The notes below the pieces were generated by a model, which was not told where the DNA came from, did not search any database, and saw only the letters and a list, made by a program, of their open reading frames with translations. The position numbers were made by a program, and so were the translations under genes. From positions 77,885,414 through 77,949,413 of the forward strand of contig NC_135715.1 of the NCBI RefSeq assembly GCF_964656455.1: a DNA stretch of 64,000 nucleotides, in the 5' to 3' direction. Positions 24,447 through 37,440 of this stretch are shown here, in pieces (position 1 is the first letter of the stretch; every line of letters starts with the position of its first letter). The stretch is from Halichoerus grypus. Its lineage: Eukaryota; Chordata; Mammalia; Carnivora; Phocidae.

Positions 24447-25348
24447 ATGACAAGACAGGAAAATCACCTCAAAAAAAAGAACAAGAGGCAGTACCAACTG
24501 CCAGGGACCTACTCAATACGGACATTAGTAAGATGTCAGTACTAGAGTTCAGAATGACAATTATAAAAATACTAGCTGGGCTTGAAAAAAGCATGGAATA
24601 TATTAGAGAAACCCTTTCTGGAGAAATAAAAGAACTAAAATCTAACCAAGTCAAAATCAAAAAGGCTATTAATGAGGTGCAATCAAAAATGGGGGCTCTA
24701 ACTGCTAGGATAAATGAGGCAGAGAATTAATGATAGAGAGAGAATTAGTGATATAGAAGACCAAATGATGGAAAATAAGCTGAGAAGAAGAGAGATAAAC
24801 AACTACTGGATCACGAGGGCAGAATTCGAGAGATAAGTGATACCATAAGATGAAACAATATCAGAATAATTGGGATGCCAGAAGAAGAAGAAGAAAGAGA
24901 GGGGCAGAAGGTATATTGGAGCAAATTATAGCAGAGAACTTCCCTAATTTGGGGAAGGAAACAGGCATCAAAATCCAGGAGGCACAGAGAACCCCCCTCA
25001 AAATCAATAAAAATAGGTCAACACCCCGACATCTAATAGTAAAACTTACGAGTCTCAGAGACAAAGAGAAAATCCTGAAAGCAGCTCGGGACAAGAGATC
25101 TGTAACCTACAATGGTAGAAACATTAGATCGGCAACGGACCTATCCAGAGAGACCTGGCAGGCCAGAAAGCACTGGCATGATATCTTCAAAGCACTAAAT
25201 GAGAAAAATATGCAGCCAAGAATACTGTATCCAGCTAGGCTGTCATTGAAAAGAGAAGGAGAGATATAAAGCTTCCAGGACAAACAAAAACTAAAGGAAT
25301 TTGTAAACACGAAACCAGCCCTACAAGAAATATTGAAAGGGGCCCTCT
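24447..25348 (+). pseudogene. L1 ORF1 remnant of the nested L1
   Basis: ATG at 24447. A frame change falls at the A-run near 24472, after which KKEQEAVPTARDLLNTDISKM continues in another frame. There is a stop after ARINEAEN at 24728 and a further shift before the RNA-binding half (IIAENFPNLGKETGIKIQEA). The last open piece ends at 25269. Compared with the older ORF1 at 22789 the order of segments is the same. Not translatable as one protein. Confidence 0.85.
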
Positions 25349-25428
25349 AAGCAAAGAGAGCGTAAAAGTAACATAGACCAAAAAGGAACACAGACAATAT
25401 ACAGTAACAGTCACCTTACAGGCAGTAC

Positions 25429-28400
25429 AATGGCACTAAATTCATATCTTTCAGTTGTTACCCTCAATGTAAATGGGCTAAATGCCCCAATTAAAGACAA
25501 AGGGTATCAGATTGGATAAAAAAACAAGACCCATCAATATGCTGTCTGCAAGAGACTCATTTTAGACCCAAAGATACATCCAGATTGAAAGTGAGGGGGT
25601 GGAAAACCATTTACCATGCTAATGGATACCAAAAGAAAGCTGGGGTGGCAATCCTTATATCAGACAAATTAGATTTTAAACCAAAGACTATAATAAGAGA
25701 TGAGTAAGGACTCTATATCATACTTAAAGGGTCTATCCAACAAGAAGATCTAACAATTGTAAATATCTATGCCCCTAACATGGGAGCAGCCACTTATAGA
25801 AGCCAGTTAATAACAAAAGCAAAGAAACACATCGACAACAATACAATAATAGTGGGGGACTTTAACACCCCCCTCACTGAAATGGACAGATCATCCAAGC
25901 AAAAGATCAACAAGGAAATAAAGACTTTAAATGACACACTGGACCAAATGGACTTCACAGATATATTCAGAACATTCCATCCCAAAGCAACAGAATACAC
26001 ATTCTTCTCTAGTGCCCATGGAACATTCTCCAGAATAGATCACATCCTAGGTCATAAATCAGGTCTCAACCAGTACCAAAAGATTGGAATCATTCCCTGC
26101 ATATTTTCAAACCACAATGCTTTGAAAGTAGAACTCAATCGCAAGAGGAAAGTCAGAAAGAACTCAAATAAATGGAGGCTACAGAGCATCCTACTAAAGA
26201 ATGAATGGGTCAACCAGGAAATTAAAGAAGAATTAAAAGAATTCATGGAAACAAATGACAATGAAAACACAACTGTTCAAAATCTTTGGGATGCAGCAAA
26301 GGCAGTCCTAAGAGGAAAGTATATAGCAGTACAAGCCTTTCTCAAGAAACCAGAAAGGTCTCAAATACACAACCTAACCCTACAGCTAAAGGAGCTGGAG
26401 AAAGAACAGCAAATAAAGCCTAAACCCAGCAGGAGAAGAGAAATAATAAAGATCAGAGCAGAAATCAATGAAATAGAAACCAAAAGAACAGTAGAACAGA
26501 TCAACGAAACTAGGAGCTGGTTCTTTGAAAGAATTAATAAGATTGATAAACCCCTGGCCAGACTTACCAAAAAGAAAAGAGAAATGACCCAATTAAATAA
26601 AATCATGAAAGAGGAGAGATCACAACCAACACCAAAGAAATACAAACAATTATAATCATATATTATGAGCAACTATATGCCAGCAAATTAGATAATCTGG
26701 AAGAAATGGATGCGTTCCTAGAGATGTATAAACTACCAAAACTGAACCAGGAAGAAATAGAAAACCTGAACAGACCTATAACCACTAAGGAAATTGAAGC
26801 AGTCATCAAAAATCTCCCAACAAACAAAAGCCCAGAGCCAGATGGCTTCCCAGGGGAATTCTACCAAATATTTAAAGAATTAATACCTATTTTTCTGAAA
26901 CTGTTCCAAAAAATAGAAATGAAAGGAAAACTTCCAAAACCGTTTTATGAAGCCACCATTACCTTGATCCCAAAACCAGACAAAGACCCCATCAAAAAGG
27001 AGAATTATGGACGAATATCCCTGATGAATGTGGATGCAAAAATTCTCACCAAAATACTAGACAATAGGATCCAACAGTACATTAAAAGGATTATTCACCA
27101 CAACTAATTGGGATTTATTCCTGGGCTGCAAGGTTGGTTCAACATCCACAAATCAATCAATGTGATACAATACATTAAGAAAAGAAAGAACAAGAACCAT
27201 ATGATCCTCTCAATAGATGCAGAAAAAGCATTTGACAAAGTACAGCATCCTTTCTTGATCAAAACTCTTCAGAGTATAGGGATAGAGGGTGCATACCTCA
27301 ATATCATAAAAGCCATCTATGAAAAACCCACAGTGAGTATCATTCTCAATGGGGAAAAACTGCGAGCTTTCCGCCTAAGGTCAGGAACACGGCAGGGATG
27401 TCCACTATCACCACTGCTATTAACATAGTATTAGAAGTGCTAGCCACAGCAGTCAGACAACAAAAAGAAATAAAAGGCATCTGAATCGGCAAAGAAGAAG
27501 TCAAACTCTCACTCTTTGCAGATGATATGATACTTTATGTGGAAAACCCAAAAGATTCCACCCCAAAACTTCTAGAACTCATACAGGAATTCAGTAAAGG
27601 GGCAGGATATAAAATGAATGCACAGAAATCAGTGGCATTCCTATACACCAACAAAAAGACATAAGAAAGAGAAATTAGGGAGTCGATCCCATTTACAATT
27701 GCACCCAAAACCATAAGATACCTAGGACTAAATCTAACCAAAGAGGCAAAGAATCTGTACTCAGAAAACTATAAAATCCTCATGAAAGAAATTGAGGAAG
27801 ACACAAAGAAATGGAAAAACGTTCCATGCTCATGGATTGGAAGAACAAATATTGTGAAGATGTCAGTGCTACCTAGAGCAATCTACACATTTAATGCAAT
27901 CCCCATCAAAATACCATCGACTTTTTTCAAAGAAATGGAACAAATAATCCTAAATTTTGTATGGAACCAGAAAAGACCCCGAATAGCCAGAGGAGTGTTG
28001 AAAAAGAAGAGCAAAGCTGGTGGCATCACAATTCCGGACTTCAAGCTCTATTACAAAGCTGTCATCATCAAGACAGTATGGTACTGGCAGAAAAACAGAC
28101 ACATAGATCAATGGAACAGAATAGAGAGCCCAGAAATGGACCCTCAACTCTATGGTCAACTAATCTTCGACAAAGCAAGAAAGAATGTCCAGTGGAAAAA
28201 AAAACAGTCTCTTCAACAAATGGTGTTAGGAAAATTGGACAGCCACATGCAGAAGAATGAAACTGGACCATTTCCTTACACCACACACAAAAATAGACTC
28301 AAAATGGTTGAAAGACCTCAGTGTGAGACAGGAGTCCATCAAAATCCTAAAGGAGAACACAGGCAGCAACCTCTTTGACCTCAGCCGCAGCAACTTCTTC

Positions 28401-29300
28401 CTAGAAACACCGCCAAAGGCAACGGAAGCAAGGGCAAAAACGAACTATTGGGACTTCATCAAGATAAAAAGCTTTTGCACAGCAAAGGAAACAATTGACA
28501 AAATCAAAAGACAACCAACAGAATGGGAGAAGATATTTGCAAATGACATATCAGATAAAGGGCTAGTATCCAAAATCTATAAAGAACTTACAAACTCAAC
28601 ACCCAAAGAACAACTAATCCAATCAAGAAATGGGCAGAAGACATGAACAGACATTTCTGCAAAGAAGACATCCAAATGGCCAACAGACACATGAAAAAGT
28701 GCTCAACATCACTCGGCATCAGGGAAATACAAATCAAAACCTCAATGAGATACCACTTGACACCAGTCAGAATGGCTAAAATTAACAAGTCAGGAAACGA
28801 CAGATGTTGGGGAGGATGCGGAGAAAGGGGAACCCTTCTACACTGTTGGTGGGAATGCAAGCTGGTGCAGCCACTCTGGAAAACAGTATGGAGGTTCCTC
28901 AAAAAGTTGAAAATAGAGCTACCTTATGACCCAGCAATTGCACTAACTGGGTATATGCCCCAAAGATAAAAATGTAGGGATCCGAAGGGGCACATGCACC
29001 CCAGTGTTTATAGCAGCAATGTCCATAATAGCTGAACTATGGAAAGAGCCCAGATGTCCATCAACAGATGAATGGATAAAGAAGATGTGGTATATATATA
29101 TACAATGGAATATTTTGCAGCCATCAAAAAAATGAAATCTTGCCATTTGCAATGACGTGGATGGAACTGCAGGGTATTATGCTGAGTGAAATAAGTCAAT
29201 CAGAGAAAGACGTGTATCATATGATCTCACTGATAGGAGGAATTCTTAATCTCAGGAAACAAACTGAGGGTTGCTGGAGTGGTGGGTGTGGGAGGGATGG
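25429..29300 (+). pseudogene. L1 ORF2 remnant of the nested L1
   Basis: ATG at 25429 (MALNSYLSVVTLNVNGLNAP). Early stops and shifts break the endonuclease; the open piece 25780-26655 holds the rest of it ([21 protein letters not shown]). The usual endonuclease Ser-Asp-His motif reads Ser-Asn-His (FSNHNAL, near 26107). Reverse-transcriptase parts lie at 26706-27107 and 27108-27428 and include [16 protein letters not shown]; the catalytic FADD near 27517 sits just past a stop. C-terminal pieces follow at 27782-28378, 28257-28646 and 28643-28969. Inactive. Confidence 0.88.
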
Positions 29301-29713
29301 GGTGGCTGGGTGATAGACATTGGGGAGGGTATGTGCTATGGTGAGCGCTGTGAATTGTGTAAGACTGTTGAATCACAGACCTGTACCTCTGAAACAAATA
29401 ATACATTATATGTTAAAAAAAAGAAGATAGTAAGAAGGGAAAAATGAAGGGGGGGAAATCGGAGGGGAGACGAACCATGAGAGACTATGGACTCTGAGAA
29501 ACAAACTGAGGGTTCTAGAGGGGAGAGGGGTGGGGGCATGGGTTAGCCTGGTGATGGGTATTAAAGAGGGCACATACTGAATGGAGCACTGAATGAATCA
29601 TGGGACACTACATCAAAAACTAATAATGTAATGTATGGTGATTAACATAACATAATAAAATTTAAAAAAAAAAAGCTGGAATAGCCATCCTTATATCAGA
29701 CAAACTAGATTTT

Positions 29714-29907
29714 TTTTTTAAGTTTTTATTTATTTATTTGACAGGGAGAGACATAGTGAGAGAGGGAACACAAGCAAGGGTAGTGGGAGAGGGAGAAGCA
29801 GGCTTCCCGCTGAGCAGGGAGCCTGATGCGGGGCTCGATTCGAGGACCCCAGGATTATGACCTGAGGCGAAGGCAGACGCTTAACAACTGAGCCACCTAG
29901 GCTCCCC
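29714..29907 (-). mobile_element. Can-SINE inside the older L1 ORF2
   Basis: Minus-strand SINE (ttttttttaagtttttattt to agccacctaggctcccc). TSD agacaaactagatttt at 29698-29713 and 29908-29923, perfect. Confidence 0.97.
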
Positions 29908-32900
29908 AGACAAACTAGATTTTAAACCAAAGGTTGTAACAAGAGATGAAGGGCACACTATATAATAATAAAAGGGTCTATCCAACAACAACATCTAACA
30001 ATTATAAATATTTATGCCCCTAACTTTGGAGATATAAATGGATTAATAATAAACATAAAGAAACTCATTGATAATAATACAATAACAGTAGGGAACTTTA
30101 ACATCCCACTTTGTGCAATGAACAGATCATCTAAGCAGATAATCAACAAGGAAATGATGGCTTTGAACGACACACTGGACCAGATGGACTGAACAGGTAC
30201 ATTCAGAACATTTCATCCTAAAGCAGCAGAATACACATTCTTTTTAAGTACACATGGAACATTCTCCAGAATCGATCACAGACTAGGTCACAAATCAGGC
30301 CTTAACAAATACAAAAAGATTGAGATCATACCGTGCATATTTTCTGACCACAACCCTTATGAAACTTAAAATCAACCACTAGAAAAAATTTGGAAAGACC
30401 ACAGATAAATGGAGGTTAAAGAACATCCTACAAAGAAAGAATGGGTTAACCAGGAAATTGAAGAAATTAAAAAAATACATGGAAGCAAATGAAAATGAAA
30501 ACACAACAGTCCAAAACTTTTGGGATGCAGCAAAAGCAGTCATTAGAGGGAAGTATATAACAATACAGGCCCACCTCAAGAGGCAAAAAAAAAAAAAAAG
30601 GTCTCAAATACACAACTTAATCTTAACACCTAAAAGAGCTAGAAAAGGAACAGCAAATAAAGCCTAAAGCCAGCAGAAGGGAAATGATAAAAATTAGAGC
30701 AGAAATAAATGATATAGAAACAACAACAAAACCAGTAGAACAGATCAATGAAACTAGGAGCTGATTCTTTGAAAGAAGTAATAAAATTAATAAACCCCTA
30801 GGCAGACTTATCAAAAAGAAAAGAGAAAGGACCCAAATCAACAAAATCATGAATGAAAGAGGAGAGATCACAACCAACACCAAAGAAATACAAACAATTA
30901 TAAAAGAATATTATGAAAAGTTACATGCCAGCAAATTGGGCAATCTGAAAGAAATGGATAAATTCCTAGAAACATACAAACTACCAAAACCGGAACAGGA
31001 AGAAATAGAGAATTTGAGCATACCTGTAACTAGCAAAGAAATGGAGTCCGTAATCAAAAATCTCCCAATAAACAAAAGTCCAGGGCCAGGTGGCTTCCCA
31101 GGGAAATTCTACCAAACATTTAAAGAAGAGTTAATACCTATTTTTCTAAAACTATTCCAAAAATAGAAATGGAAGGAAAACTTTCAAACTCATTCTCTTA
31201 GGCCAGCATTGCCTTGATTCCAAAATCAAAGACCCCACTAAAAAGGAGAATTACAGGCCAATATCCCTGATGAACATGGATGCAAAAATTCTCAACAAGA
31301 TACTAGATAATAGGATCTAACAGTACATTAAAAGGATTATTCACCATGATCAAGCGGATTTATTCCTTGGCTACAAGGGTCGTTTAATATTTGTAAATCA
31401 ATCAACCTGCTACACACTACATTAATAATTTTTAAAAAGGATAAGAACCATATGATCCTCTCAATAAATGCAGAAAAGGCATTCGACAAAACACAGCATC
31501 CATTCTTGATAAAAACTCTCAACAAAGTAGTTACAGATGGAACATACCTTAACATCATAAAAGCCATATACAAAAGACCCACAGCTCATATCATCCTCAA
31601 TGGGGAAAGACCAAGAGCTTTTCCCCTAAGGTCAGGAATGCAACAGGGATGTCCACTGTCACCATTGTTACTTAATATAGTACTGGAAGTCCTAGCCTTA
31701 GCAATCAAACAACAAAAAGAAATAAAAGACATCCAAATTGGCAAGGAGGAAGTTAAACTTTCACTATTTGCAGAGGAAATGATACTCTATGTAGAAAACC
31801 TAAAAGACAACCAAAAAATTCCTAGCACTGATAAATTCAGCAAAGTCACAGGATACAAAATCAACGTACAGAAATCTATGGCATTTCTATATACTAATAA
31901 TGAAGCAGCAGAAAGAGAAATCAAGGAATTGATCCCATTTACAATTGCACCAAAACCCATAAGATACCTAGGAATAAATGTAACCAAAGAGGTTAAAGAT
32001 CTGTACTCTGAAAATTATAGAACACTTAAGAAAGAAATTGAAGAGGACACAAAGAAATGGAAAACATTCCATGCCCATGTATTGGAAGAACAAATATTGT
32101 AAAAGTGTCTATACCACCCAAAGCAGTCTGTACATTTAATAAATTCCTATCAAAGTACCACCAGCATTTTTCACAGAGCTAGAACATACCATCCTAAAAT
32201 TTGTATGGAACCGCAAAAGACCATGGAATAGCCAAAGCAGAAGACGAAAAAGAAAAGCAAAGCTGGAGGCATCAGAATGCAGGACTTCAAGCTATATTAC
32301 AAAGCTATAGTGATCAAAACAGTATGGTACTAGGGGGGAAAAAAAACAGACACCTAAGATCAATGGAACACATCAGTGGAACAGAATAGAAAACCCAGAA
32401 ATGGTCCTATAACTATATGGTCAACTCATTTTCAACAAAGCAGGAAAGAATATCCAATGGAAAAAAAAGAGAGTCTTTTCAACAAATGGTGTTGGGAAAA
32501 CTGGACAGCTACATGAGAAGAATGAAACTGAACCACTTTCTTATACCATACACAAAAATAAATTCAAAATGGATGAAAGACCTACATGTGAGATAGGAAG
32601 CCATCAAAATCCTAGAGGAGAACACAGGCAACAATCTCTGAGATCAGCCATAGCCAACTTCTTATAGACATATCTCTGGAGGCTAGGGAAACAAAAGCAA
32701 AAATGAACTCCTTGGACTTCATCAAGATAAAAAGCTTCTGCTGAGCAAAGGAAGCTATCAACAAAACTAAAAGGCAACCTACTGAATGGGAGAAGGTATT
32801 TGCAAATGACATATCTGATAAAGGGTTAGTATCCAAAATCTATAAAGAACTTATCAAACTCAACACCCAAAAAAACAAATAATCCAGTTAAGAAGTGGGC

Positions 32901-33362
32901 AGAAGACATGAATAGACACTTTTCCAAAGAAGACATCCAGATGGCTAACAGACGCATGCAAAGATGTTCAACATCACTCATCATCAGGGAAATACAAATC
33001 AAAACCATGATGTGATACCACCTCGCACCTGTCAGAATGGCTAAAATTAACAACACAGGGGACGAGATGTTAGCAAGGATGAAGAGAAAGGGGAATCCTC
33101 TTACACTGTTGGTGGGAATGCGGTTGGGACAGTCACTCTGGAGAACAGTATGGAGGTTCCTCAAAGAGTTAAAAATAGAACTACCCTCTGATCCAGCAGT
33201 TGCAGTACAAGGTATTTACCCAAAGGATGCAAACCTACTGATTCAAAAGGGCACATGCACCCTGATGTTTACAGCAGCACTATCAACAATAGCTAAATTA
33301 TGGAAAGAGCCCAAATGTCCATCAGCTGATGAGTGGATAAAGAAAAGGTGGTATATATGTAT

Positions 33363-33363
<1 letters not shown>

Positions 33364-33406
<43 letters not shown>
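33364..33406. repeat. (CA)n microsatellite in L1 3' end
   Basis: About 21 uninterrupted CA units replacing part of the L1 3' region (gtggtatatatgtatgtaca then CA run). Likely length-variable. Confidence 0.97.
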
Positions 33407-33408
<2 letters not shown>

Positions 33409-33822
33409 GAATATTACTCAGCCATCAAAAAATGAAATCTTGCCATTTGCAATGACATGGATGGAGCTAGAGTGTATTATGCTAAGTGAAATAATAAGTC
33501 AGACAAAGACAAATACCGTATGATTTCACTCATCTGTGGAGTTTAAGAAACAAAACAGATGAATTAGGGGATGGAAAAAAAGGAGAGGGAGACAAACCAT
33601 GAGACTCTTAACTATAGAGAACAAACTGAGGGTTGCTGGATGGGAGGTGGGCAGGGGATGGGCTAAATGGGCAATGGGCATTAAGGAGGGCACTTGTGAT
33701 GAGCACAGGGTGTTACATGTAAGTGATGAATCACTAAATTCTCCTCCTGAAACCAATATTACACTATATGTTAACTAACTACAATGTAAATAAAAATTGA
33801 TAATAAATAAATAGCATTTAGC

Positions 33823-34430
33823 TTTACTGTCCTATCTATTCAAGCCGAATTTCATTTCAGTAAGTGTCACTGGAATATATTTAAATATGCTCATACAAAT
33901 AGGCAGAGGACCTCCACTGGTCCTTTTTATATAAGGACAAGTCAGTGGCAAGTAGATAAAGTGTTCACCTGAAGTTGGTGATAATGTTCTCTCCTGTTGT
34001 CTGAGGAGTTGGAGAATTAAGCAGCAAATGTAATTTCCAAATCAATGGGTCATGAATACAGAAGACTTGTGACCATTAGCTCAAGAGATTTACGACATTC
34101 TCCTATCAACATTTGTTTTTACCTTGTTTTTGCATGTGAACATTAGTTTTAAAATGAGAATAAGTGTATCACATAACACTCCATACAGAAAGAAAACAAA
34201 ATGTGACAAAAAAGGAATAACATTGGCACCTCAACTCCATGAAGTCAGTAGCAGTCAAACTGCTTATTATTAGTATCAATTTCTGCTCTTACTTCAGTGC
34301 GTCAATAATTTAGTGGACTACATAAACTTGAATTATATTCTACAAGTATTAGTTCCTCATACTAAACTGTCTAATTATCTTTACACCACTCCATCCCACC
34401 CCTTACCTGATTCTTTCCAGTCAGCACCAG
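33823..34430. other. MICU2 intron, nothing recognised
   Basis: Unique-looking AT-rich sequence right of the older L1 TSD. No gene or repeat I can name. Confidence 0.5.
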
Positions 34431-34498
34431 ATGTACTTAAAGAGGTTAAAAATCTCCTTTGTACTATGTATGTACTTAAAGAGGTTAAAAATCTCCTT
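34431..34498 (+). repeat. Tandem duplication, 39-bp period
   Basis: atgtacttaaagaggttaaa with its continuation aatctccttt begins at 34431 and again at 34470. About 29 bases are identical between the copies. Confidence 0.95.
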
Positions 34499-34544
34499 TT
34501 TCAAGTGGGAGTTTACTGGGTAGTAGTCTCTACGTAGTGAATAA

Positions 34545-34920
34545 GAGGGTATGTTCTGGATCAGTAGACTTAAATTCAAATTTTTCCTGGTTTTATGACC
34601 TCAGGAAGTTACTTAATCTCTTTCATCCTCACTTTCATTGCCTTTAAAACAAGATAGTAGGGTGCCTGGGTGGTTCGGTCGGTTAAGCGTCTGCCTTCAG
34701 CTCAGGTTATGATCCCAGAGTCCTGGGATCAAGTCCCACAGCATCAGGCTCCCTGCTCAGCGGGGAGTCTGCTTCTCTCCTTCCCTCTGCCCCTGCCCCC
34801 TGTTCATGCGCTCTCACTCTCTCTCAAATAAATAAAATCTTTAAAATATATATAAAAATAAAACAAGATAGTGGTACCTGCCTTTATGGGATTGTTGATA
34901 TAATAAAATAAGATGTTTTT
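34545..34920 (+). repeat. MIR element split by a SINE
   Basis: tatgacctcaggaagttact, taatctctttcatcctcac before the SINE and ggtacctgcctttatgggat after it, the order expected for MIR. Confidence 0.7.
34659..34859 (+). mobile_element. Can-SINE inside MIR
   Basis: gggtgcctgggtggttcggt to caaataaataaaatctttaa. TSD aaaacaagatagt at 34646-34658 and 34860-34872. Confidence 0.96.
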
Positions 34921-34934
34921 AATGTTTATAGTAT

Positions 34935-35040
34935 CTGCTTAAACTGATTAGGAGAATGAGCTTTAAGCTGAGTTTGGATTCCCAGCTCCACTAGTTATCT
35001 GTGATCTTGGGCAAGTTAGTCTCTGTTTCCTTACTATGTG
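34935..35040 (+). repeat. MIR fragment
   Basis: gagtttggattcccagctcc, tgatcttgggcaagttagtc. Confidence 0.75.
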
Positions 35041-35499
35041 TTTGGCACATTAGAAATTTATAATTGATAATAATAGCAGTATTGTAATTGCTATATGGTT
35101 TTTAAGATTTTAGTATTAACTGGATCTTGGCCTCTTATTGTGAGTTTATAAATTAAAATAAATAATGCCTTTTAAATCATAGTACAAATTTTAGGAAAGT
35201 GTCGTTAATTTGGCACTTCAGAGAAGATTTTAGGAATACTATTTAAATCCCAAATACTGATATTTAGCTCAAAGCTCTGGCTTTGAGGTATCCTTCCATG
35301 AAAAATACTTTCTGAATACATTAATATAAATATGTAATTTTAGGAATTCTATTAAAAGTTATTTTTAAGGCAAATTCATAAAATAAAAACAAGTGAGAAA
35401 GTTTAAATTATTTTAAGAGAAAAGTATCTAAGAGATAAGAGATTAATCTGTAGTACTAATAAGAGGGACTCATTTTCAAGGACTTTAGAAGAACCCTTC

Positions 35500-35820
35500 A
35501 CTTCTGAAAAGAATTACCTCCACAAGCCTCATTCCCCTGCATTAACCTTCCACACTTTCAGGAGTGCCTTAAATGCCCCCTGCTGTACCTGCCAACTTCC
35601 TGCTCATCAGCTGTCCTGCTCTGTGAAAGTAATCTCTGAAACCACCAGAGATCTTGTTCTTTCTCATTTTTTTGCATTTTGTTGCACTGTACTGTCTCTC
35701 GTATTTTCTAATTAAACCATAAATTCTCCAAGAGGATAAATCTGTGTGGTCATTTGCATAGCACGTTGCCTAAAATGTTCTCTAGCACATAACAGATACT
35801 CATCTAAAATTGCATTCCAT
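35500..35820 (+). repeat. L2 fragment (possible)
   Basis: taaaccataaattctccaag, cacataacagatactcat and the CT-rich upstream part resemble an L2 3' end. Old. Confidence 0.5.
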
Positions 35821-36397
35821 GCTAATTAATGTTAACGTGAACACGCTAATTACAAATTATTCTGATCTATTTCAGTGAGTCCCTTGAGTTTTTTCGTTAA
35901 TGTAATTTGAGTTAGCCTTTCTGTGAATTGAAAGTACAAAGACTACAAGTTTTTAAACAATATTTTCCAATTAAATCTTTTCAGTAATTTATATTGAAAT
36001 TCCCAGTTAAGATTAATTGGTATTACTTTACCAACAAAATTAAATCCAGCTAGCAGTAAAGCTTTCATAAATTTTAGAAAGAGTACATCAACTATTTATC
36101 AACACCTGAATAAAAACATGGAATTATCAGCAAGTAATTTTACTTTATTTTTCATTAAGATACTTCCTTTTGATGTAAAATATTTCTAAAATACACTAGG
36201 TGAAACTTCTGCCTCCTAGTGACCAACGTTTTATCAGCTTAATGCTTAATGACCTGCAACTGTCATATAGAATATTTTTGCTTTTCCTGAACTAGATATT
36301 ATTTAAATTGAAGTTATTCATTGTATTACCATATTTTATGTGGTGTGTAGTTATTTCAAAGTACATGACCTATAAAATGCATTAAGTTAATCAAAGT
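35821..36397. other. MICU2 intron, nothing recognised
   Basis: AT-rich, no repeats or open frames I can support. Confidence 0.5.
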
Positions 36398-36413
36398 AAA
36401 TAAACCTGATCTT

Positions 36414-36626
36414 TTCTTTTCTTTTTTTTTTTTTTTTAAAGATTTTATCTATTTATTTGACAGAGAGATACAAAGCGAGAGAAGGAACACAAGCAGGGGG
36501 AGTGGGAGAGGGAGAAGCAGGCTTCCCGCTGAGCAGGGAGCCCGATGCGGGGCTCGATCCCAGGACCCTGGGATCCTGACCTGAGCCGAAGGCAGACGCT
36601 TAACGACTGAGCCACCCAGGCGCCCC
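36414..36626 (-). mobile_element. Can-SINE
   Basis: Poly-T, aaagattttatctatttatt to gagccacccaggcgcccc. TSD aaataaacctgatctt at 36398-36413 and 36627-36642, perfect. Confidence 0.97.
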
Positions 36627-36849
36627 AAATAAACCTGATCTTGGCAGTCTTGAGCACAAAACAGTTTTTTAATTGCACTACCCTACCATAGATAAGATGA
36701 ACGTATCTCTATTATATATTGTATTCACAATCATGAAGACAACTGTTAAAATTAGTAAAATTCATAATGAAGTATAGCCTATGCAGAGAAGAATTTAATG
36801 AACTTTAAAGACATTTTTTCCTTTACATAAAGGAAAAAGAACATGCCTC

Positions 36850-37440
36850 CAAATCTAGTGCATCCGCATCCTGCAACTATGTCCACCTTCTCCACCTTCA
36901 CTTAGTTACAGAAGTATTGTTCCCTGTAGCAGAAATAGTGCTGCCTCCCCGTATTTGCCCCAGGCCTCTTCTGTTGCCTTCACAAGACTTCTCCATTCTG
37001 CTCTTACTCCCTCCCCCTGCCACATTCTCTTTCTGGGCACTGTATCATTCCTCTCTTATATAAGAACTTCAGCATCTCCCATATTTAAGGAAAAACATTC
37101 CTCCTGTGACCCTACATCCACTGTCTCCATACTTTGTAATCCCTTTTCATAGGCAAGCTCTTTATTTTGTGTTGTGCTCACTTTCTCAACTCCCAGTCAT
37201 CCTTCAGCCCGCTTCAGTCTGGCACCCATTCTCCAACGACACCACTCTTGTCAAGACCATCAGTGACCTCCTCTTGTCAGATCCAGTGAAGATATTCCAT
37301 ATTCTCGGCATCCGTGACCCCAGCAGTACTGACACTATTACCTGCTCTCACCTCAAACCAGTCCCTTCTTTTGGCTTCTAGGACCCCCATACTTTCTTGT
37401 GTTGTTTTCTTACCATCCTAGTGGTTTCTTCTCTGTCTCC
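36850..37440 (-). repeat. Pyrimidine-rich interspersed repeat
   Basis: Contains accatcagtgacctcctctt and tcagatccagtgaag, matching the motif also seen at 1886 and (inverted) at 9262. Open frames here are composition-driven. Confidence 0.45.

Larger units (their letters stand above)
24186..29671 (+). mobile_element. Nested L1, near full length, carnivore type
   Basis: Starts gggaggagcaagatggcag (the L1 5' end) just after TSD aaagctggaata (24174-24185) and ends in the carnivore 3' UTR (aacataacataataaaattt, poly-A), followed by the second TSD at 29672-29683. The host L1 ORF2 text continues across the insertion (aaagctggaata|gccatcc). The 5' UTR is short (about 260 nt), suggesting an internal deletion. 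The reverse-transcriptase motif FADDMILY is present near 27517, but both ORFs carry frameshifts or stops. Confidence 0.93.
29684..33540 (+). pseudogene. L1 ORF2 remnant of the older L1 (3' part)
   Basis: Resumes mid-endonuclease after the nested L1. The endonuclease FSDHN motif is kept (near 30340). The longest piece, 31452-32102, carries [16 protein letters not shown] and [16 protein letters not shown], but the catalytic FADD has become FAEE (LFAEEMILY, near 31770), so reverse transcriptase would be dead even without the stops and shifts. Confidence 0.87.
21950..33808 (+). mobile_element. Older near-full-length L1, host of nested insertions
   Basis: Bounded by a perfect 14-bp TSD aaatagcatttagc at 21936-21949 and 33809-33822. 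Order: 5' UTR (21950-22788), ORF1 remnant (22789 to about 23915), ORF2 (about 23968-24185, resuming at 29684), 3' UTR and A-rich end at about 33808. Insertions inside it are a SINE (23484-23693), a second L1 (24186-29671) and a SINE (29714-29907). Without these and their TSD copies the element is about 6 kb, a normal full-length L1. Confidence 0.93.

Noticed and set aside
25780..26655. The longest open frame in the window (291 codons), as a gene
   Set aside because: It is a piece of L1 ORF2 (endonuclease end and following region) inside the nested L1, bounded by frame breaks.
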